Positions 46,296-56,372 of a DNA stretch of 64,000 nucleotides are shown here, piece by piece. Positions within the stretch are counted from its first letter, which is position 1. Each line of letters begins with the position of its first letter. Below the pieces are notes generated by a model, which was given only the letters and a program-made list of their open reading frames with translations, searched no databases and was not told the origin of the DNA. Origin of the DNA: Methylophilaceae bacterium (GTDB lineage Bacteria; Pseudomonadota; Gammaproteobacteria; Burkholderiales; Methylophilaceae); contig JAOLWQ010000002.1 in the NCBI GenBank assembly GCA_028342535.1, positions 141,884 to 205,883 on the forward strand, in the 5' to 3' direction. A program made the translations under genes and the position numbers.

Positions 46296-47690
46296 ATGCT
46301 AAAAAAACTATTTAGAAAAAAAAATATTGATTCTAAGTCTGATGAAAAATTAAATCGTTGTCTTACTTCTTTTGATTTAACTCTTCTTGGTATTGGCTGC
46401 ATTATTGGTACAGGTATTTTCGTTTTAACAGGTATTGCAGCAGCAAATCAAGCTGGCCCTGCAGTCATTCTATCTTTTTTAGCCTCTGGTTTTGCTTGTG
46501 CTTTTGCTGCCCTTTCTTATGCGGAGCTATCGTCATCTGTTGGAGGGTGTGGAAGTGCTTACGGCTATACATATGTTGCATTTGGTGAATTCATTGCATG
46601 GATTGTTGGATGGATACTTCTAATGGAGTATGGCATGTCCATTGCTGCTGTTGCTAATGGCTGGTCTGGATATTTCAATAATGCACTTATAGCAATGGGT
46701 ATCGGATTACCAGATGCTTTAGTAAAGCCACCGAGTTTGGGTGGAATAATAAACCTTCCTGCCTCTATAATTATTTTGATGATTATGATTTTATTAATTA
46801 TTGGTATTAAAGAGAGTGCAAAATTTAATAAGATAATGGTTGCTGTTAAGGTTTCCGCTATTTTAATCTTTATTGCTTTTGCTATGTTTAATGTTAACCC
46901 TGAAAATTGGAGTCCGTTTATGCCATACGGTTGGTTTGAAACACTCCCTAGTGGTAAAACAGTTGGGGTGTTAGCTGGAGCATCAATTGTCTTTTTTGCA
47001 TATGTTGGATTTGATGCAGTTTCAACTGCAGCAGAAGAAGCTATCAATCCTCAGAGAGATCTACCTAAAGGAATAATTAATTCGCTATTATTTTGTACTG
47101 TCATTTACATTATTGTGGCAGCTCTTTTGACCGGAGTCGTGCCCTACCAAGAACTTAATGTTTCATCTCCAGTCGCATTCGCTTTAGCAAAAATTGGTTT
47201 CCCATGGGCTTCCGCTTTAGTTTCTACTGGGGTAATTGCTGGGCTTGCAACGGTAATGCTTGTTTTATATTATGCACTAACAAGAATTATTTTTGCAATG
47301 AGCAGAGATGGTCTCCTTCCTACCAGTCTTAGTTCAGTCAATCAAAAAACTCAAACCCCAATTAAAACTATCTTAATATGTGGTATTTTTATATCTATAG
47401 TAGCTGGCTTTACATCTTTAGGTACGCTAGCAGAAATTGTTAATATTGGAACATTATCTGCTTTTGTAATTGTCTGTTTAGGTGTAATTTTTCTAAGAAA
47501 AAAAAGCTCAAGTGACAATAATACTTTTAGAAATAAATGGCATCCAGTTGTACCTGTTTTAGGAATTATTTCCTGCAGTTTACTTATGCTATTTTTACCC
47601 GTACAAACTTGGATAAGATTTCTTTTTTGGATACTAATAGGTATCGGAATGTACTTTGTTTATTCTTATCGAAATAGTAAATTAAACTAA
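46296..47690 (+). CDS. APC-family amino acid permease (cationic amino acid transporter type)
   Basis: A 464-residue transporter with about twelve membrane helices. The conserved first-helix motif GIGCIIGTGIFVLTG, the YAELSS segment, and FFAYVGFDAVSTAAEEAINPQRDLPKGI fit the CAT/YfnA-like branch of the APC superfamily. The substrate cannot be fixed from sequence. It starts three bases after hemF. An acidic/basic N-terminal tail (about 1-20) precedes the first helix. Confidence 0.88.
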   Translation: MLKKLFRKKNIDSKSDEKLNRCLTSFDLTLLGIGCIIGTGIFVLTGIAAANQAGPAVILSFLASGFACAFAALSYAELSSSVGGCGSAYGYTYVAFGEFIAWIVGWILLMEYGMSIAAVANGWSGYFNNALIAMGIGLPDALVKPPSLGGIINLPASIIILMIMILLIIGIKESAKFNKIMVAVKVSAILIFIAFAMFNVNPENWSPFMPYGWFETLPSGKTVGVLAGASIVFFAYVGFDAVSTAAEEAINPQRDLPKGIINSLLFCTVIYIIVAALLTGVVPYQELNVSSPVAFALAKIGFPWASALVSTGVIAGLATVMLVLYYALTRIIFAMSRDGLLPTSLSSVNQKTQTPIKTILICGIFISIVAGFTSLGTLAEIVNIGTLSAFVIVCLGVIFLRKKSSSDNNTFRNKWHPVVPVLGIISCSLLMLFLPVQTWIRFLFWILIGIGMYFVYSYRNSKLN

Positions 47691-47717
47691 ACTTTTATTT
47701 AAAAAATTGATTGGTCA

Positions 47718-48590
47718 TTAAAATTCTTGAAGAGAATATTCTGTAGCAATGCTATGAGACATTTTAGGGTAAATAACCACGCTATTTTCTAAAAGGTTAG
47801 CTGTTTCTACACATACCATCCTTCGCCATTCATCTTTTTCACCCATATCACCCATTGCTAATGCCTTTTCTTCCCATGGTGTCCAAACAACTGTTGAATT
47901 ACTATTAGATTTTTTTATAGTAATAACTCGATTAAATTTTTCATCTTCAATATAACAATCATTACTGTTAGTATAAACACGATCAAATTCATTATTAAAT
48001 GTAATTGGTTTCTTCTCAATTCCACTACCAAAATTATCTATCTTATCGGTATAAGTAGAATTTTCTAATCCAGTAACTTTTATATCTTTAATATCAGATA
48101 TATAAAAATATGTATGGTATCCCTCACTTATTACAAAAGGACTGTCGGATAAATTTGTGGTTTCCAAATTTAAATATAGACTTTCACCAACTACAATTGT
48201 TAGTATTAATTCAAAAGAATAAGTTAACTGTTTAGTAACTGCCTCAGTTGGAATCATTGTAAGAACAATTTTCGTTGCTCCATTTTTTAGTTCTACTGAC
48301 TCTAATAGCTTCCAAGGTATTACTCTAGCAAATCCATGAGCACAAAAACTACCATCAGTTGGGTGCTTTCCAAACCAAGGCCAACAAATAGGAACACCGC
48401 CTCTAATAGATCTACCCTTCTCATACCTAGCATTTGAAGAACGCCATAAAACATCTTGTTTAGCTGATTTCGGTCGCCACCAATCAACGTGTCCACCTTG
48501 CAGTGCAACTCTTGCCACTGCTAATGAGTTATCAATTTCAATAAATTGAAGCCCATCAGCTTCATCGATGATCTTAATGCTTTTATTCAA
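47718..48590 (-). CDS. D-hexose-6-phosphate mutarotase (YeaD-like)
   Basis: A 290-residue aldose-1-epimerase-fold protein. The motif SIRGGVPICWPWFG, the catalytic histidine region CAHGFARV, and later SEGYHTYF agree with glucose-6-phosphate 1-epimerase. It interconverts anomers of hexose phosphates. The start appears to be a TTG six bases after the ilvD stop. No ATG gives a full-length product. It is the second gene of an ilvD-mutarotase pair. Confidence 0.88.
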   Translation of the reverse strand: MNKSIKIIDEADGLQFIEIDNSLAVARVALQGGHVDWWRPKSAKQDVLWRSSNARYEKGRSIRGGVPICWPWFGKHPTDGSFCAHGFARVIPWKLLESVELKNGATKIVLTMIPTEAVTKQLTYSFELILTIVVGESLYLNLETTNLSDSPFVISEGYHTYFYISDIKDIKVTGLENSTYTDKIDNFGSGIEKKPITFNNEFDRVYTNSNDCYIEDEKFNRVITIKKSNSNSTVVWTPWEEKALAMGDMGEKDEWRRMVCVETANLLENSVVIYPKMSHSIATEYSLQEF

Positions 48591-48596
48591 TTGGAA

Positions 48597-50447
48597 TTAT
48601 CTTTTCTTTAATTGATTGATATCTCTGACAGCTCCATTAGATGCGCTAGTGGTCATCATTGCATAGGCTTTTAATGCATCTGTTACTCGTCGCTCTCTAG
48701 GTTTTGGGTGCCAAGGATCTTTACTATTGTTCATTTCTTCTCTTCTTAGCAATAAATCTTCATTTGTTATTTTTAAATTAATTTTTCTATTGGGAATATC
48801 TATGTCTATTTGATCTCCTTCTCTCGATAAAGCAATACCTCCACCCTCCGCAGATTCTGGGGACGCATGACCTATACATAAACCTGATGTACCTCCAGAA
48901 AAGCGTCCATCTGTTAATAAAGCACAAGACTTACCTAATCCTTTTGATTTTAAATATGCAGTTGGGTACAACATTTCTTGCATACCAGGACCACCTTTTG
49001 GACCTTCATAGATTATAACTACAATATCTCCAGGGATTATCTTATCACCTAAAATTGCTTCGCACGCTGTATCTTGAGATTCAAATAATCTAACTCGGCC
49101 AGAGAATTTTAATATTTCTTCATCAACTCCAGCCGTCTTAACAATACAGCCATCTTCTGCAATATTTCCATAAAGAACAGCTAGGCCTCCATCTTTACTG
49201 TATGCATGAGCAATATCTCTTATACATCCATTATTTCTATCATCATCTAAAGATGGCCATACTTTTGCTTGACTAAAAGCTTCTGTTGTCGGTATTCCAC
49301 CTGGAGCAGCGAGATAAAATTCTTTCACTACATCTTCTTTAGTTGAAATAATGTCCCAATGATCAATAGCCTCACCAAGAGTTTTCGAGTGAACTGTATA
49401 AACATCTTCATGCAATAATTTTCCTCTTTTAAGTTCGCCCAGAATTCCATAAACACCTCCAGCCCTATGAACATCTTCCATATGATATTTTTGTGACGCA
49501 GGTGCAACTTTTGCTAGATAAGGTACTTTTCTTGATACTTTATCAATATCTGACATCGTAAAATCAACCTCTGCTTCTTTAGCAGCAGCTAATAAATGTA
49601 AAACTGTATTTGTTGATCCTCCCATAGATACATCTAGAGCCATTGCATTCTCAAATGCTTTTTTTGTAGCGATGTTTCTTGGTAAAACAGATTCATCATT
49701 TCCCTCGTAATAGCGCTTGGTAATATCTACGATTTTAGCACCTGCATTTAAAAATAATGATTTTCTAGCGGTATGAGTAGCTAAAGTACTTCCGTTTCCT
49801 GGAAGGCTTAAACCAAGAACTTCCGTTAAACAATTCATTGAATTTGCAGTAAACATTCCTGAACAAGATCCACAGGTTGGGCAAGCTGATACTTCCATTT
49901 TTTTTAGATTATCTTCTGAAACACTTAAATCTCCAGCAGCGATCATCGGAGAAACTAAATCAATTTTTCCTCCGTTCTCTTCCCAATCTACTTTGCCAGC
50001 CTCCATAGGTCCGCCCGATACAAAAATCACAGGTATATTAATTCTCATAGCCGCCATAAGCATGCCTGGTGTTATTTTGTCACAATTTGATATACAAACC
50101 ATTGCATCTGCCCAATGAGCATTAACCATATATTCAACACTATCTGCAATCAAATCTCTGCTGGGAAGGCTATAAAGCATTCCATCATGACCCATAGCTA
50201 TTCCATCATCTACTGCAATAGTATTGAATTCTTTCGCAACTCCACCATTTTTTTCAATCTCGCGCGCAACTAACTGCCCCATATCCTTTAAGTGAACATG
50301 GCCAGGAACAAATTGAGTAAAAGAATTCACAACTGCAATCATTGGCTTATCAAAATCACCATCTTTCATACCTGTAGCGCGCCAAAGTGCTCTAGCACCT
50401 GCTTGATTTCTTCCATGAGTAGTTGTTCTAGATCTATATTCTGGCAT
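48597..50447 (-). CDS. ilvD: Dihydroxy-acid dehydratase
   Basis: A 616-residue Fe-S dehydratase of isoleucine/valine synthesis, long form. The cluster-binding cysteines lie in [12 protein letters not shown] and [30 protein letters not shown] and [22 protein letters not shown] are also diagnostic. It converts dihydroxy acids to 2-keto acids. It is divergent from lgt over 55 bases. Confidence 0.98.
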   Translation of the reverse strand: MPEYRSRTTTHGRNQAGARALWRATGMKDGDFDKPMIAVVNSFTQFVPGHVHLKDMGQLVAREIEKNGGVAKEFNTIAVDDGIAMGHDGMLYSLPSRDLIADSVEYMVNAHWADAMVCISNCDKITPGMLMAAMRINIPVIFVSGGPMEAGKVDWEENGGKIDLVSPMIAAGDLSVSEDNLKKMEVSACPTCGSCSGMFTANSMNCLTEVLGLSLPGNGSTLATHTARKSLFLNAGAKIVDITKRYYEGNDESVLPRNIATKKAFENAMALDVSMGGSTNTVLHLLAAAKEAEVDFTMSDIDKVSRKVPYLAKVAPASQKYHMEDVHRAGGVYGILGELKRGKLLHEDVYTVHSKTLGEAIDHWDIISTKEDVVKEFYLAAPGGIPTTEAFSQAKVWPSLDDDRNNGCIRDIAHAYSKDGGLAVLYGNIAEDGCIVKTAGVDEEILKFSGRVRLFESQDTACEAILGDKIIPGDIVVIIYEGPKGGPGMQEMLYPTAYLKSKGLGKSCALLTDGRFSGGTSGLCIGHASPESAEGGGIALSREGDQIDIDIPNRKINLKITNEDLLLRREEMNNSKDPWHPKPRERRVTDALKAYAMMTTSASNGAVRDINQLKKR

Positions 50448-50502
50448 TTGAATCTCTTATGTTTTATTTATTATTAGAATTTTAACTTATAATTACATAA
50501 TA

Positions 50503-51282
50503 ATGCTTATTCATCCTCAAATAGACCCTATTGCCATCCAATTAGGCCCTTTAAAGCTTCATTGGTATGGATTGATGTATCTTTTTGCTTTTTTATCCTT
50601 TATTCAGCTTGGTAAAAGGCAATTAAAAAAAACATGGTGGAGTAACCTTAATGAAAATATTCTGGACGACACTTTTTTTTATGGTGCTATAGGGGTTATT
50701 TTAGGAGGAAGGCTTGGTTATGTTCTATTTTATCAGCCCGTATATTTTTTATCTAATTTGGACCAAGTTTTTGCATTTTGGCAAGGTGGGATGTCTTTTC
50801 ATGGTGGATTTTTAGGTGTACTAATTAGCCTCATTTTTATTACAAAAAAACACCATGTTTCTTGGTTAAAATTAACAGACTTTATAGCTCCTTTAATTCC
50901 TTTAGGTTTAGGCTTTGGAAGAATCGGAAACTTTATTAACCAAGAATTATGGGGTAGGCCTACAGATTTAGCCTGGGGGATGATTTTCCCTATTACCGAT
51001 AAAATAGCAAGACATCCCTCCCAGCTTTACCAAGCTCTATTTGAAGGTTTATTTTTATTCTTAATACTCTACTTATATTCAAATAAGAAAAGGGCAACCG
51101 GAAGTATTTCAGCATTATTTTTGATTTTTTATGGTTTATTTAGATTTCTAATTGAGTTTACTCGTGAGCCTGATAGTTTTTTAGGTCTCTTTTATCTCAA
51201 CCTATCTATAGGGCAATGGCTTACTATCCCAATGATTGGCATTGGAATAGTGATGTTTTTTATAACAAAAAATAAAGTGTAG
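50503..51282 (+). CDS. lgt: Prolipoprotein diacylglyceryl transferase
   Basis: A 259-residue inner-membrane enzyme attaching diacylglycerol to the lipobox cysteine of prolipoproteins. About seven helices are seen. The motifs LHWYGLMYL, GGRLGYVLFYQP, MSFHGGFLG and the signature GRIGNFINQELWGR are present, with RHPSQLYQALFEG near the end. Its stop abuts the stop of the convergent ybdD gene with no gap. Confidence 0.97.
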   Translation: MLIHPQIDPIAIQLGPLKLHWYGLMYLFAFLSFIQLGKRQLKKTWWSNLNENILDDTFFYGAIGVILGGRLGYVLFYQPVYFLSNLDQVFAFWQGGMSFHGGFLGVLISLIFITKKHHVSWLKLTDFIAPLIPLGLGFGRIGNFINQELWGRPTDLAWGMIFPITDKIARHPSQLYQALFEGLFLFLILYLYSNKKRATGSISALFLIFYGLFRFLIEFTREPDSFLGLFYLNLSIGQWLTIPMIGIGIVMFFITKNKV

Positions 51283-51459
51283 TTAACAACATCGATTTAT
51301 CTTATTCCATTTTTTCTGGAGCTGTTGGCAAAAAAAGTCTTTTCTGCTTAACGGCTTCTTATTTGAATGGTTTTTGCATACTATGAAATTATTCAAATAA
51401 ACCTCATAAGCATCATCTCCGCTTAAAGTTCTTATAAACTTCCATATATTTTTGAGCAT
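51283..51459 (-). CDS. YbdD/YjiX family small protein
   Basis: A 58-residue protein with the family pattern: an amphipathic N-terminal helix (LKNIWKFIRTLSGDDAYEVYL), a middle KPLSRKDFF, and a C-terminus ending RCC. It accompanies cstA in many bacteria, where it is required for or modulates transport activity. I chose the ATG at 51459, two bases after the cstA stop; a TTG at 51465 would overlap cstA by four bases. Confidence 0.85.
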   Translation of the reverse strand: MLKNIWKFIRTLSGDDAYEVYLNNFIVCKNHSNKKPLSRKDFFCQQLQKKWNKINRCC

Positions 51460-51461
51460 AC

Positions 51462-53483
51462 TCAATTTTTTAATCCAGACTGTTTGTATTTTTTATTTAA
51501 TAATAGTTTTAAAACATCAAAAATAACTAGCCATAGAACTATCGTTAAAATTGCTGTAATCACAGCATCAAACCTAAGATTAAATATTAGTTGATTCATT
51601 ATATTTATTTTTTCTTCTGATATTATTCCTGAATTAACTTTTTCAGTCATGGCATTTGCACCGGCTAAAAACCCTACCCTTACATCCTCGCTAAAAATTT
51701 TCTGAAAAGCGGCAGTTGAAGTGATAATTGCTAGCCAAGCTAATGGCATTCCAGTAATCCATGCAAACTTAACTCTCCCAGTGCGTATCAAAATCGCGGT
51801 CCCAACACTTAATGCAATTGCAGCCAGTATTTGATTAGAAATTCCAAATAATGGCCATAAAATATTTACACCACCATTAGGATCGATAACCCCGATATAT
51901 AAAAAATATCCCCAACATGCAACAACAATTGCGCTCGTTAGAATAGTTGAAGGAAGCCATGAAGTTCTTCCTAATTTTGGGTGAATATTTCCTAAAATAT
52001 CTTGCAACATAAACCTTCCCACTCTTGTACCCGCATCTAATGTTGTTAAAATAAAAACTGCTTCAAACATAATTGCAAAGTGGTACCACATCGCTAAAAG
52101 ATTTTTTCCGAAAGCATTTGCAAAAATACTTGCCATACCTACTGCTAAAGAAGGTGCTCCGCCTGTTCTAGCGAAAAGGGTAGTCTCTCCAACATCTTTA
52201 GCAAGCTGCTCCATTTGGTCTTGGGTCACAGGAAAACCCCATGAGTTAATAGTTTGAATAACCATTGAAGGATCTGATCCAACAATTCCGACAGGGCTAT
52301 TAATTGCAAAGAAAACGCCAGGCTCTAAAACGCAGGCTGCAACCATTGCCATAATTGCCACAAAAGATTCAAGGAGCATTCCTCCATAACCAATCATAGG
52401 AATATACTTCTCATTATCAATTAGTTTGGGTGTTGTTCCAGATGAAATTAATGCATGAAAGCCTGAAATTGCACCACAAGCTATCGTAATAAATACAAAT
52501 GGAAATAAGCTACCTCCAAAAATTGGTCCTGATCCATCAGCAAAATTAGTTATAGCTGGCATTTTGATATCTGGCTGTAAGATTGCAATAGCTATCGCAA
52601 GAAAAATAATAGTCCCCAACTTAACAAAAGTTGATAAGTAGTCCCTTGGGGCTAATAGCATCCATACTGGTAACACAGCGGCAGCAAATCCATAAATAAT
52701 AATAGACCATGCCAAAAACAAACCACTATGATCAAAATAAACCCTCAATGTTTCAGATTTATCAATCTCACCACCAATATAAACGGCAAACAACAAAAGG
52801 GTAACTCCAATTGCAGTTGCCTCTAGAACGCGCCCGGGCCTTATAAAGCGCATATAAAATCCAATTAACATTGCAATCGGAATAGTTGCTGCTACTGTTG
52901 ATGTAGCCCATGGGCTATGTTTCATTGCGTTAACAACAACGAGGCCTAAAACGGATATTAATATAATCATTATTACAAAAGTAGCTATTAAAGATGCCGT
53001 GCCTGCAAGATGGCCTAGTTCTTCTTTCGCCATTTGACCTAAAGTTTTACCATTCCTTCTGACGGAAAAAAATAAAATAGTCATATCTTGAACTGCGCCG
53101 CCCAGAACAGCGCCTACTAAAATCCATATCGTTCCTGGTAAATAACCAAATTGTGCTGCAAGTGTCGGACCAACTAAAGGTCCTGGCCCTGCAATTGCTG
53201 CAAAATGAGTTCCAAATACAACCCATTTATTAGTTGGAATAAAATCTCGCCCATTATTATTTTTTACAGCAGGCGTCTCTTTAAACTCATCAAGAACTAA
53301 TACTTTTGCAGCAATCCAGGCACCGTAGAACCTATAAGCGACAAGGTAAATGCATACAGCAGCTGTAATAAACCATAATGCATTAATAGACTCATCGCGA
53401 CTAAGTGCTATTGTGGAAAAAGCAACCGCACCCAATACAGACAAAAATATCCAAATTAATTTTGTTTTAATTAGATTAAGCAT
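51462..53483 (-). CDS. cstA: Carbon starvation/pyruvate transporter CstA
   Basis: A 673-residue transporter with about sixteen membrane helices. Typical segments are FGTHFAAIAGPGPLVGPTLAAQ, GSLFPFVFITIACGAISGFHALISSGTT, and TLDAGTRVGRFMLQD. CstA imports pyruvate or peptides under carbon limitation. It lies three bases after the DUF429 gene and two bases before ybdD, so these three probably form one transcript. Confidence 0.96.
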   Translation of the reverse strand: MLNLIKTKLIWIFLSVLGAVAFSTIALSRDESINALWFITAAVCIYLVAYRFYGAWIAAKVLVLDEFKETPAVKNNNGRDFIPTNKWVVFGTHFAAIAGPGPLVGPTLAAQFGYLPGTIWILVGAVLGGAVQDMTILFFSVRRNGKTLGQMAKEELGHLAGTASLIATFVIMIILISVLGLVVVNAMKHSPWATSTVAATIPIAMLIGFYMRFIRPGRVLEATAIGVTLLLFAVYIGGEIDKSETLRVYFDHSGLFLAWSIIIYGFAAAVLPVWMLLAPRDYLSTFVKLGTIIFLAIAIAILQPDIKMPAITNFADGSGPIFGGSLFPFVFITIACGAISGFHALISSGTTPKLIDNEKYIPMIGYGGMLLESFVAIMAMVAACVLEPGVFFAINSPVGIVGSDPSMVIQTINSWGFPVTQDQMEQLAKDVGETTLFARTGGAPSLAVGMASIFANAFGKNLLAMWYHFAIMFEAVFILTTLDAGTRVGRFMLQDILGNIHPKLGRTSWLPSTILTSAIVVACWGYFLYIGVIDPNGGVNILWPLFGISNQILAAIALSVGTAILIRTGRVKFAWITGMPLAWLAIITSTAAFQKIFSEDVRVGFLAGANAMTEKVNSGIISEEKINIMNQLIFNLRFDAVITAILTIVLWLVIFDVLKLLLNKKYKQSGLKN

Positions 53484-53486
53484 AAA

Positions 53487-54176
53487 TTAGAAATATATTC
53501 TCATATTAATTTTCTCAGGATCTTTTGGAACGAACTGAGCAATATTATCAACTATTCTTTGAGTTGACCATAGTACAGATACAGAGTCTAAGATATCATC
53601 ATCTAGTACTTGGTTTTTTTTATATTTATTTCGTATTGATTGAAAAGAAAAAGTAGGGAAAAATTTTTTTATCAAACTAATTCTTATCTCTTTCCCAATA
53701 TCAGTTTTTTTACTTGCCTCAATTAAATTCATATCATTCATTGCCATAAAGCTTAATTCTGGATGAATCTCAAATACTTCCAATTTACTGATTAAATTAT
53801 TTTCTACAAATTTTTGAGCTTCTTTAATTTTAGGAAATAAATTCCACGATTGTTTTGAAATGCGTCTTCCACATTCTTGAAAATTTACATCACAAGCATC
53901 AATATAATTTTTTTCACTTAATGCTTTTAAAGTTGGTGGAGAGAATATAGTACATGCCCTTTTTTTAAGCAATCTCCTTGCTTCAATTTCTGCAAGCCTT
54001 GCTCCTTTATTAGATAAATGTAATGGAATATCTATACCAATATGAGATAAGTTACTTTTTTTTAAATAGTCATTATTTAAATTTTCAATAATTTGAAAAC
54101 TTAAAAATTGATTATCTAAAATTTGCGTTATTATCCATCCAGCTCTACATCCATCAATACCAATTACAGTCGACAT
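53487..54176 (-). CDS. DUF429 family protein (RNase H-like fold)
   Basis: A 229-residue protein. The N-terminal VIGIDGCRAGWI and later IGIDIPLHL are the two aspartate-bearing strands of DUF429, predicted to have an RNase H-like fold. PPTLKAL and EIHPELSFMAMN complete the pattern. Metal-dependent nuclease activity is possible but unproven. It directly precedes cstA and is divergent from coaBC (86 bases). Confidence 0.8.
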   Translation of the reverse strand: MSTVIGIDGCRAGWIITQILDNQFLSFQIIENLNNDYLKKSNLSHIGIDIPLHLSNKGARLAEIEARRLLKKRACTIFSPPTLKALSEKNYIDACDVNFQECGRRISKQSWNLFPKIKEAQKFVENNLISKLEVFEIHPELSFMAMNDMNLIEASKKTDIGKEIRISLIKKFFPTFSFQSIRNKYKKNQVLDDDILDSVSVLWSTQRIVDNIAQFVPKDPEKINMRIYF

Positions 54177-54262
54177 TCTTTGTTATACTTTCATTTTATA
54201 AAAAAATTTTATTGTAGATTACATTATTGTTTTATACGTATTATTTATAATAATTAAATATT

Positions 54263-55465
54263 ATGCTAAATAAAAAAATTATATTAGGTGTTACAGCAAG
54301 TATATCTGCTTACAAAGCTGCTGAGTTAATTCGTCTCTTAAAAAAACGTGGGGCTGATGTTCAAGTTGTCATGACTAAATCTGCAAAAGAGTTTATTAGC
54401 GCACTCACTTTACAAGCACTATCAGGGAAGCCTGTATTAGAAAATATGTGGGAACCGACCGAAGGAAATGGAATGGAACACATTAACCAATCAAGAAAAT
54501 CAGATCTTATTTTAGTAGCTCCAGCTTCAGCTAATTTTATTGCAAAATTAGCGCAAGGCTTAGCAGATGATTTACTATCTAATATTTGCTTAGCGAGAGA
54601 TTGTCCTATTTTAATAGCTCCATCCATGAATAAAAATATGTGGGAAAGTGCTGCTACACAAAGAAATATTTCGTTAATTACTCAAGATGGTGTAAATATT
54701 TCTGGTCCTGAGAATGGTGAACAAGCTTGCGGAGAAGAAGGAATTGGTCGTTTTATAAATGAAAAAATGCTTTTGCTTGATATTAACAAGTCATTAAATT
54801 TGCCAATTTTTAAAAATAAAAATATTCTTATTTCTTGCGGTGCTACTTTTGAAAAAATTGATGATGCTCGAGCTATTACAAATTTAAGCTCTGGAAAAAT
54901 GGGATTAAATATCGTAAATGAGGCCTATGCTTTAGGAGCCAATGTAACTTTAATTTATGGACGAACTGAAAAACTACCTCCGTCAGGTATAAATTGTATA
55001 TATGCACCTAACCATTTATTAATGAATAAATATGTGAAAGAAAATGCAAAGAAAAATGATATTTTTATCAGTGTAGCTGCAATTTCTGACTATGTACCAA
55101 AATCTATCTCTGGTAAATTAAAAAAAGATAATAATAGTTTGATTTTAGAGCTTCAAAAAAGCTCCGACATACTTTTAGAAACAGCTTCTGAATTTAACAA
55201 TCTTTTCTGTGTTGGCTTTTCAGCCGAAAGTGAAAATATAATCAAGAATGCACAAGCTAAACTTGAAAATAAGCACTTAGATATGATAATAGCTAACTCC
55301 ATAAATGAATCTATGGGCCAGAATTCAGCTGAAATTTATATAATTGATAAAAATGAAGTAATTCATGTTCCTAAAAAAAATAAAGAAGGGTTAGCTTCAA
55401 ACATTATGCAACATATCTATAAATTAGAAAACAAGAAAGGTAGCGCTCATGAGCATATCAATTGA
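54263..55465 (+). CDS. coaBC: Bifunctional phosphopantothenoylcysteine decarboxylase/phosphopantothenate-cysteine ligase
   Basis: A 400-residue flavoprotein of coenzyme A synthesis. The CoaC half has [35 protein letters not shown] and APSMNKNMW. The CoaB half (from about 188) has [22 protein letters not shown] and [10 protein letters not shown]. Both activities therefore appear present. The dut start lies inside its end (17-base overlap), a common coaBC-dut arrangement. Confidence 0.96.
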   Translation: MLNKKIILGVTASISAYKAAELIRLLKKRGADVQVVMTKSAKEFISALTLQALSGKPVLENMWEPTEGNGMEHINQSRKSDLILVAPASANFIAKLAQGLADDLLSNICLARDCPILIAPSMNKNMWESAATQRNISLITQDGVNISGPENGEQACGEEGIGRFINEKMLLLDINKSLNLPIFKNKNILISCGATFEKIDDARAITNLSSGKMGLNIVNEAYALGANVTLIYGRTEKLPPSGINCIYAPNHLLMNKYVKENAKKNDIFISVAAISDYVPKSISGKLKKDNNSLILELQKSSDILLETASEFNNLFCVGFSAESENIIKNAQAKLENKHLDMIIANSINESMGQNSAEIYIIDKNEVIHVPKKNKEGLASNIMQHIYKLENKKGSAHEHIN

Positions 55466-55901
55466 TTATAAAGTTCTTAATCCGTTAGTTGAAGAACATT
55501 TACCCAATTATGCATCTAAAGGCTCAGCAGGATTAGATCTTAGAGCATGTATTGAGCATGTCCAAACACTCAATCCAGGTGAAACCTTCTTAATTCCGAC
55601 TGGAATATCTATCTATATTAAAGATCCTAATTATGCAGCAGTGATTTTACCTCGTTCCGGCTTAGGTCATAAACATGGAATAGTCCTTGGAAATCTTGTA
55701 GGTTTAATTGATTCTGATTACCAGGGTGAGTTATTAGTATCTTGCTGGAATCGAAGCGAAAATGCTTTCTTAATAAATCCTTTAGAGAGAATAGCTCAAT
55801 TAGTTATTTTGCCTGTGATGCAAGCAAAATTTAATAAAGTTGAGCAATTTCCAGAAACTGAACGAGGTGAAGGTGGCTTTGGTAGCACTGGAAAAGCTTA
55901 A
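55449..55901 (+). CDS. dut: dUTP diphosphatase
   Basis: A 150-residue trimeric dUTPase hydrolysing dUTP to dUMP. The five motifs are visible: [37 protein letters not shown] and the C-terminal arm [10 protein letters not shown]. It overlaps coaBC and is followed by a 12-base inverted repeat that spans to the rpmB leader. Confidence 0.97.
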   Translation: MSISIDYKVLNPLVEEHLPNYASKGSAGLDLRACIEHVQTLNPGETFLIPTGISIYIKDPNYAAVILPRSGLGHKHGIVLGNLVGLIDSDYQGELLVSCWNRSENAFLINPLERIAQLVILPVMQAKFNKVEQFPETERGEGGFGSTGKA

Positions 55902-55954
55902 AAAAGACTTGTAAAGACTGGGGTTTATATGGTCTAATAGTCGTCTTTTTTAAG
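55897..55954. repeat. Long-loop inverted repeat between dut and rpmB
   Basis: CTTAAAAAAGAC (55897-55908) and GTCTTTTTTAAG (55943-55954) are perfectly complementary over 12 bases across a 34-base loop. The left arm overlaps the last bases of dut. A candidate promoter for rpmB lies in the loop. It may terminate dut transcription or shape the rpmB leader. Confidence 0.55.
55909..55938 (+). promoter_or_regulatory. Candidate rpmB-rpmG promoter
   Basis: TTGTAA (55909-55914) and TCTAAT (55933-55938), spacer 18 bases, the -10 matching five of six. It is placed 38 bases before the rpmB start, inside the loop of the inverted repeat. Confidence 0.4.
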
Positions 55955-55975
55955 AATTTGTCTAAGGAATATGTC

Positions 55976-56212
55976 ATGGCACGAGTATGTGAAGTAACTG
56001 GGAAAAAGACTGTAACGGGAAACAATGTATCTCATGCAAATAACAGAACAAGACGTCGCTTTATTCCAAATTTACAAAATCGGAAAATTTGGGTTGAAAG
56101 TGAGAATCGTTTTATTTCAATGCGTATATCTGGTGCTGCTCTGAGAACAATTGACAAATTAGGAATTGATGCCGTAATTGCAAAAATGCGAGCAGAAGGG
56201 AAAAAGGTTTAG
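55976..56212 (+). CDS. rpmB: Large-subunit ribosomal protein L28
   Basis: A 78-residue L28 of the normal proteobacterial length. The start [23 protein letters not shown] is canonical, which fixes the ATG at 55976. AAGGAA precedes it at the right distance. The two cysteines of zinc-binding L28 are not both present. rpmG follows after four bases, the usual pair. Confidence 0.97.
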   Translation: MARVCEVTGKKTVTGNNVSHANNRTRRRFIPNLQNRKIWVESENRFISMRISGAALRTIDKLGIDAVIAKMRAEGKKV

Positions 56213-56216
56213 AAAT

Positions 56217-56372
56217 ATGAGAGAGAAAATTAGATTAGACTCATCAGCAGGAACAGGTCACTTCTACACAACGACTAAAAATAAAAGAACAACTCCTGAT
56301 AAAATTGAAATTAAGAAATTTGACCCTACAATAAGAAAACATGTTCTTTATAAAGAAAACAAAATTAAATAA
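56217..56372 (+). CDS. rpmG: Large-subunit ribosomal protein L33
   Basis: A 51-residue L33, start [19 protein letters not shown]. It has no CxxC pairs, so it is the zinc-free form. The body [18 protein letters not shown] and KHVLYKE is standard. I chose the ATG at 56217; the upstream open frame lies inside rpmB. Its end overlaps the convergent mscS-family gene by 8 bases. Confidence 0.97.
   Translation: MREKIRLDSSAGTGHFYTTTKNKRTTPDKIEIKKFDPTIRKHVLYKENKIK

Noticed and set aside
46565..47047. Leftward 160-codon frame inside the permease gene
   Set aside because: Antisense of a hydrophobic transporter; composition is an artefact of the opposite strand and the permease is clearly real.
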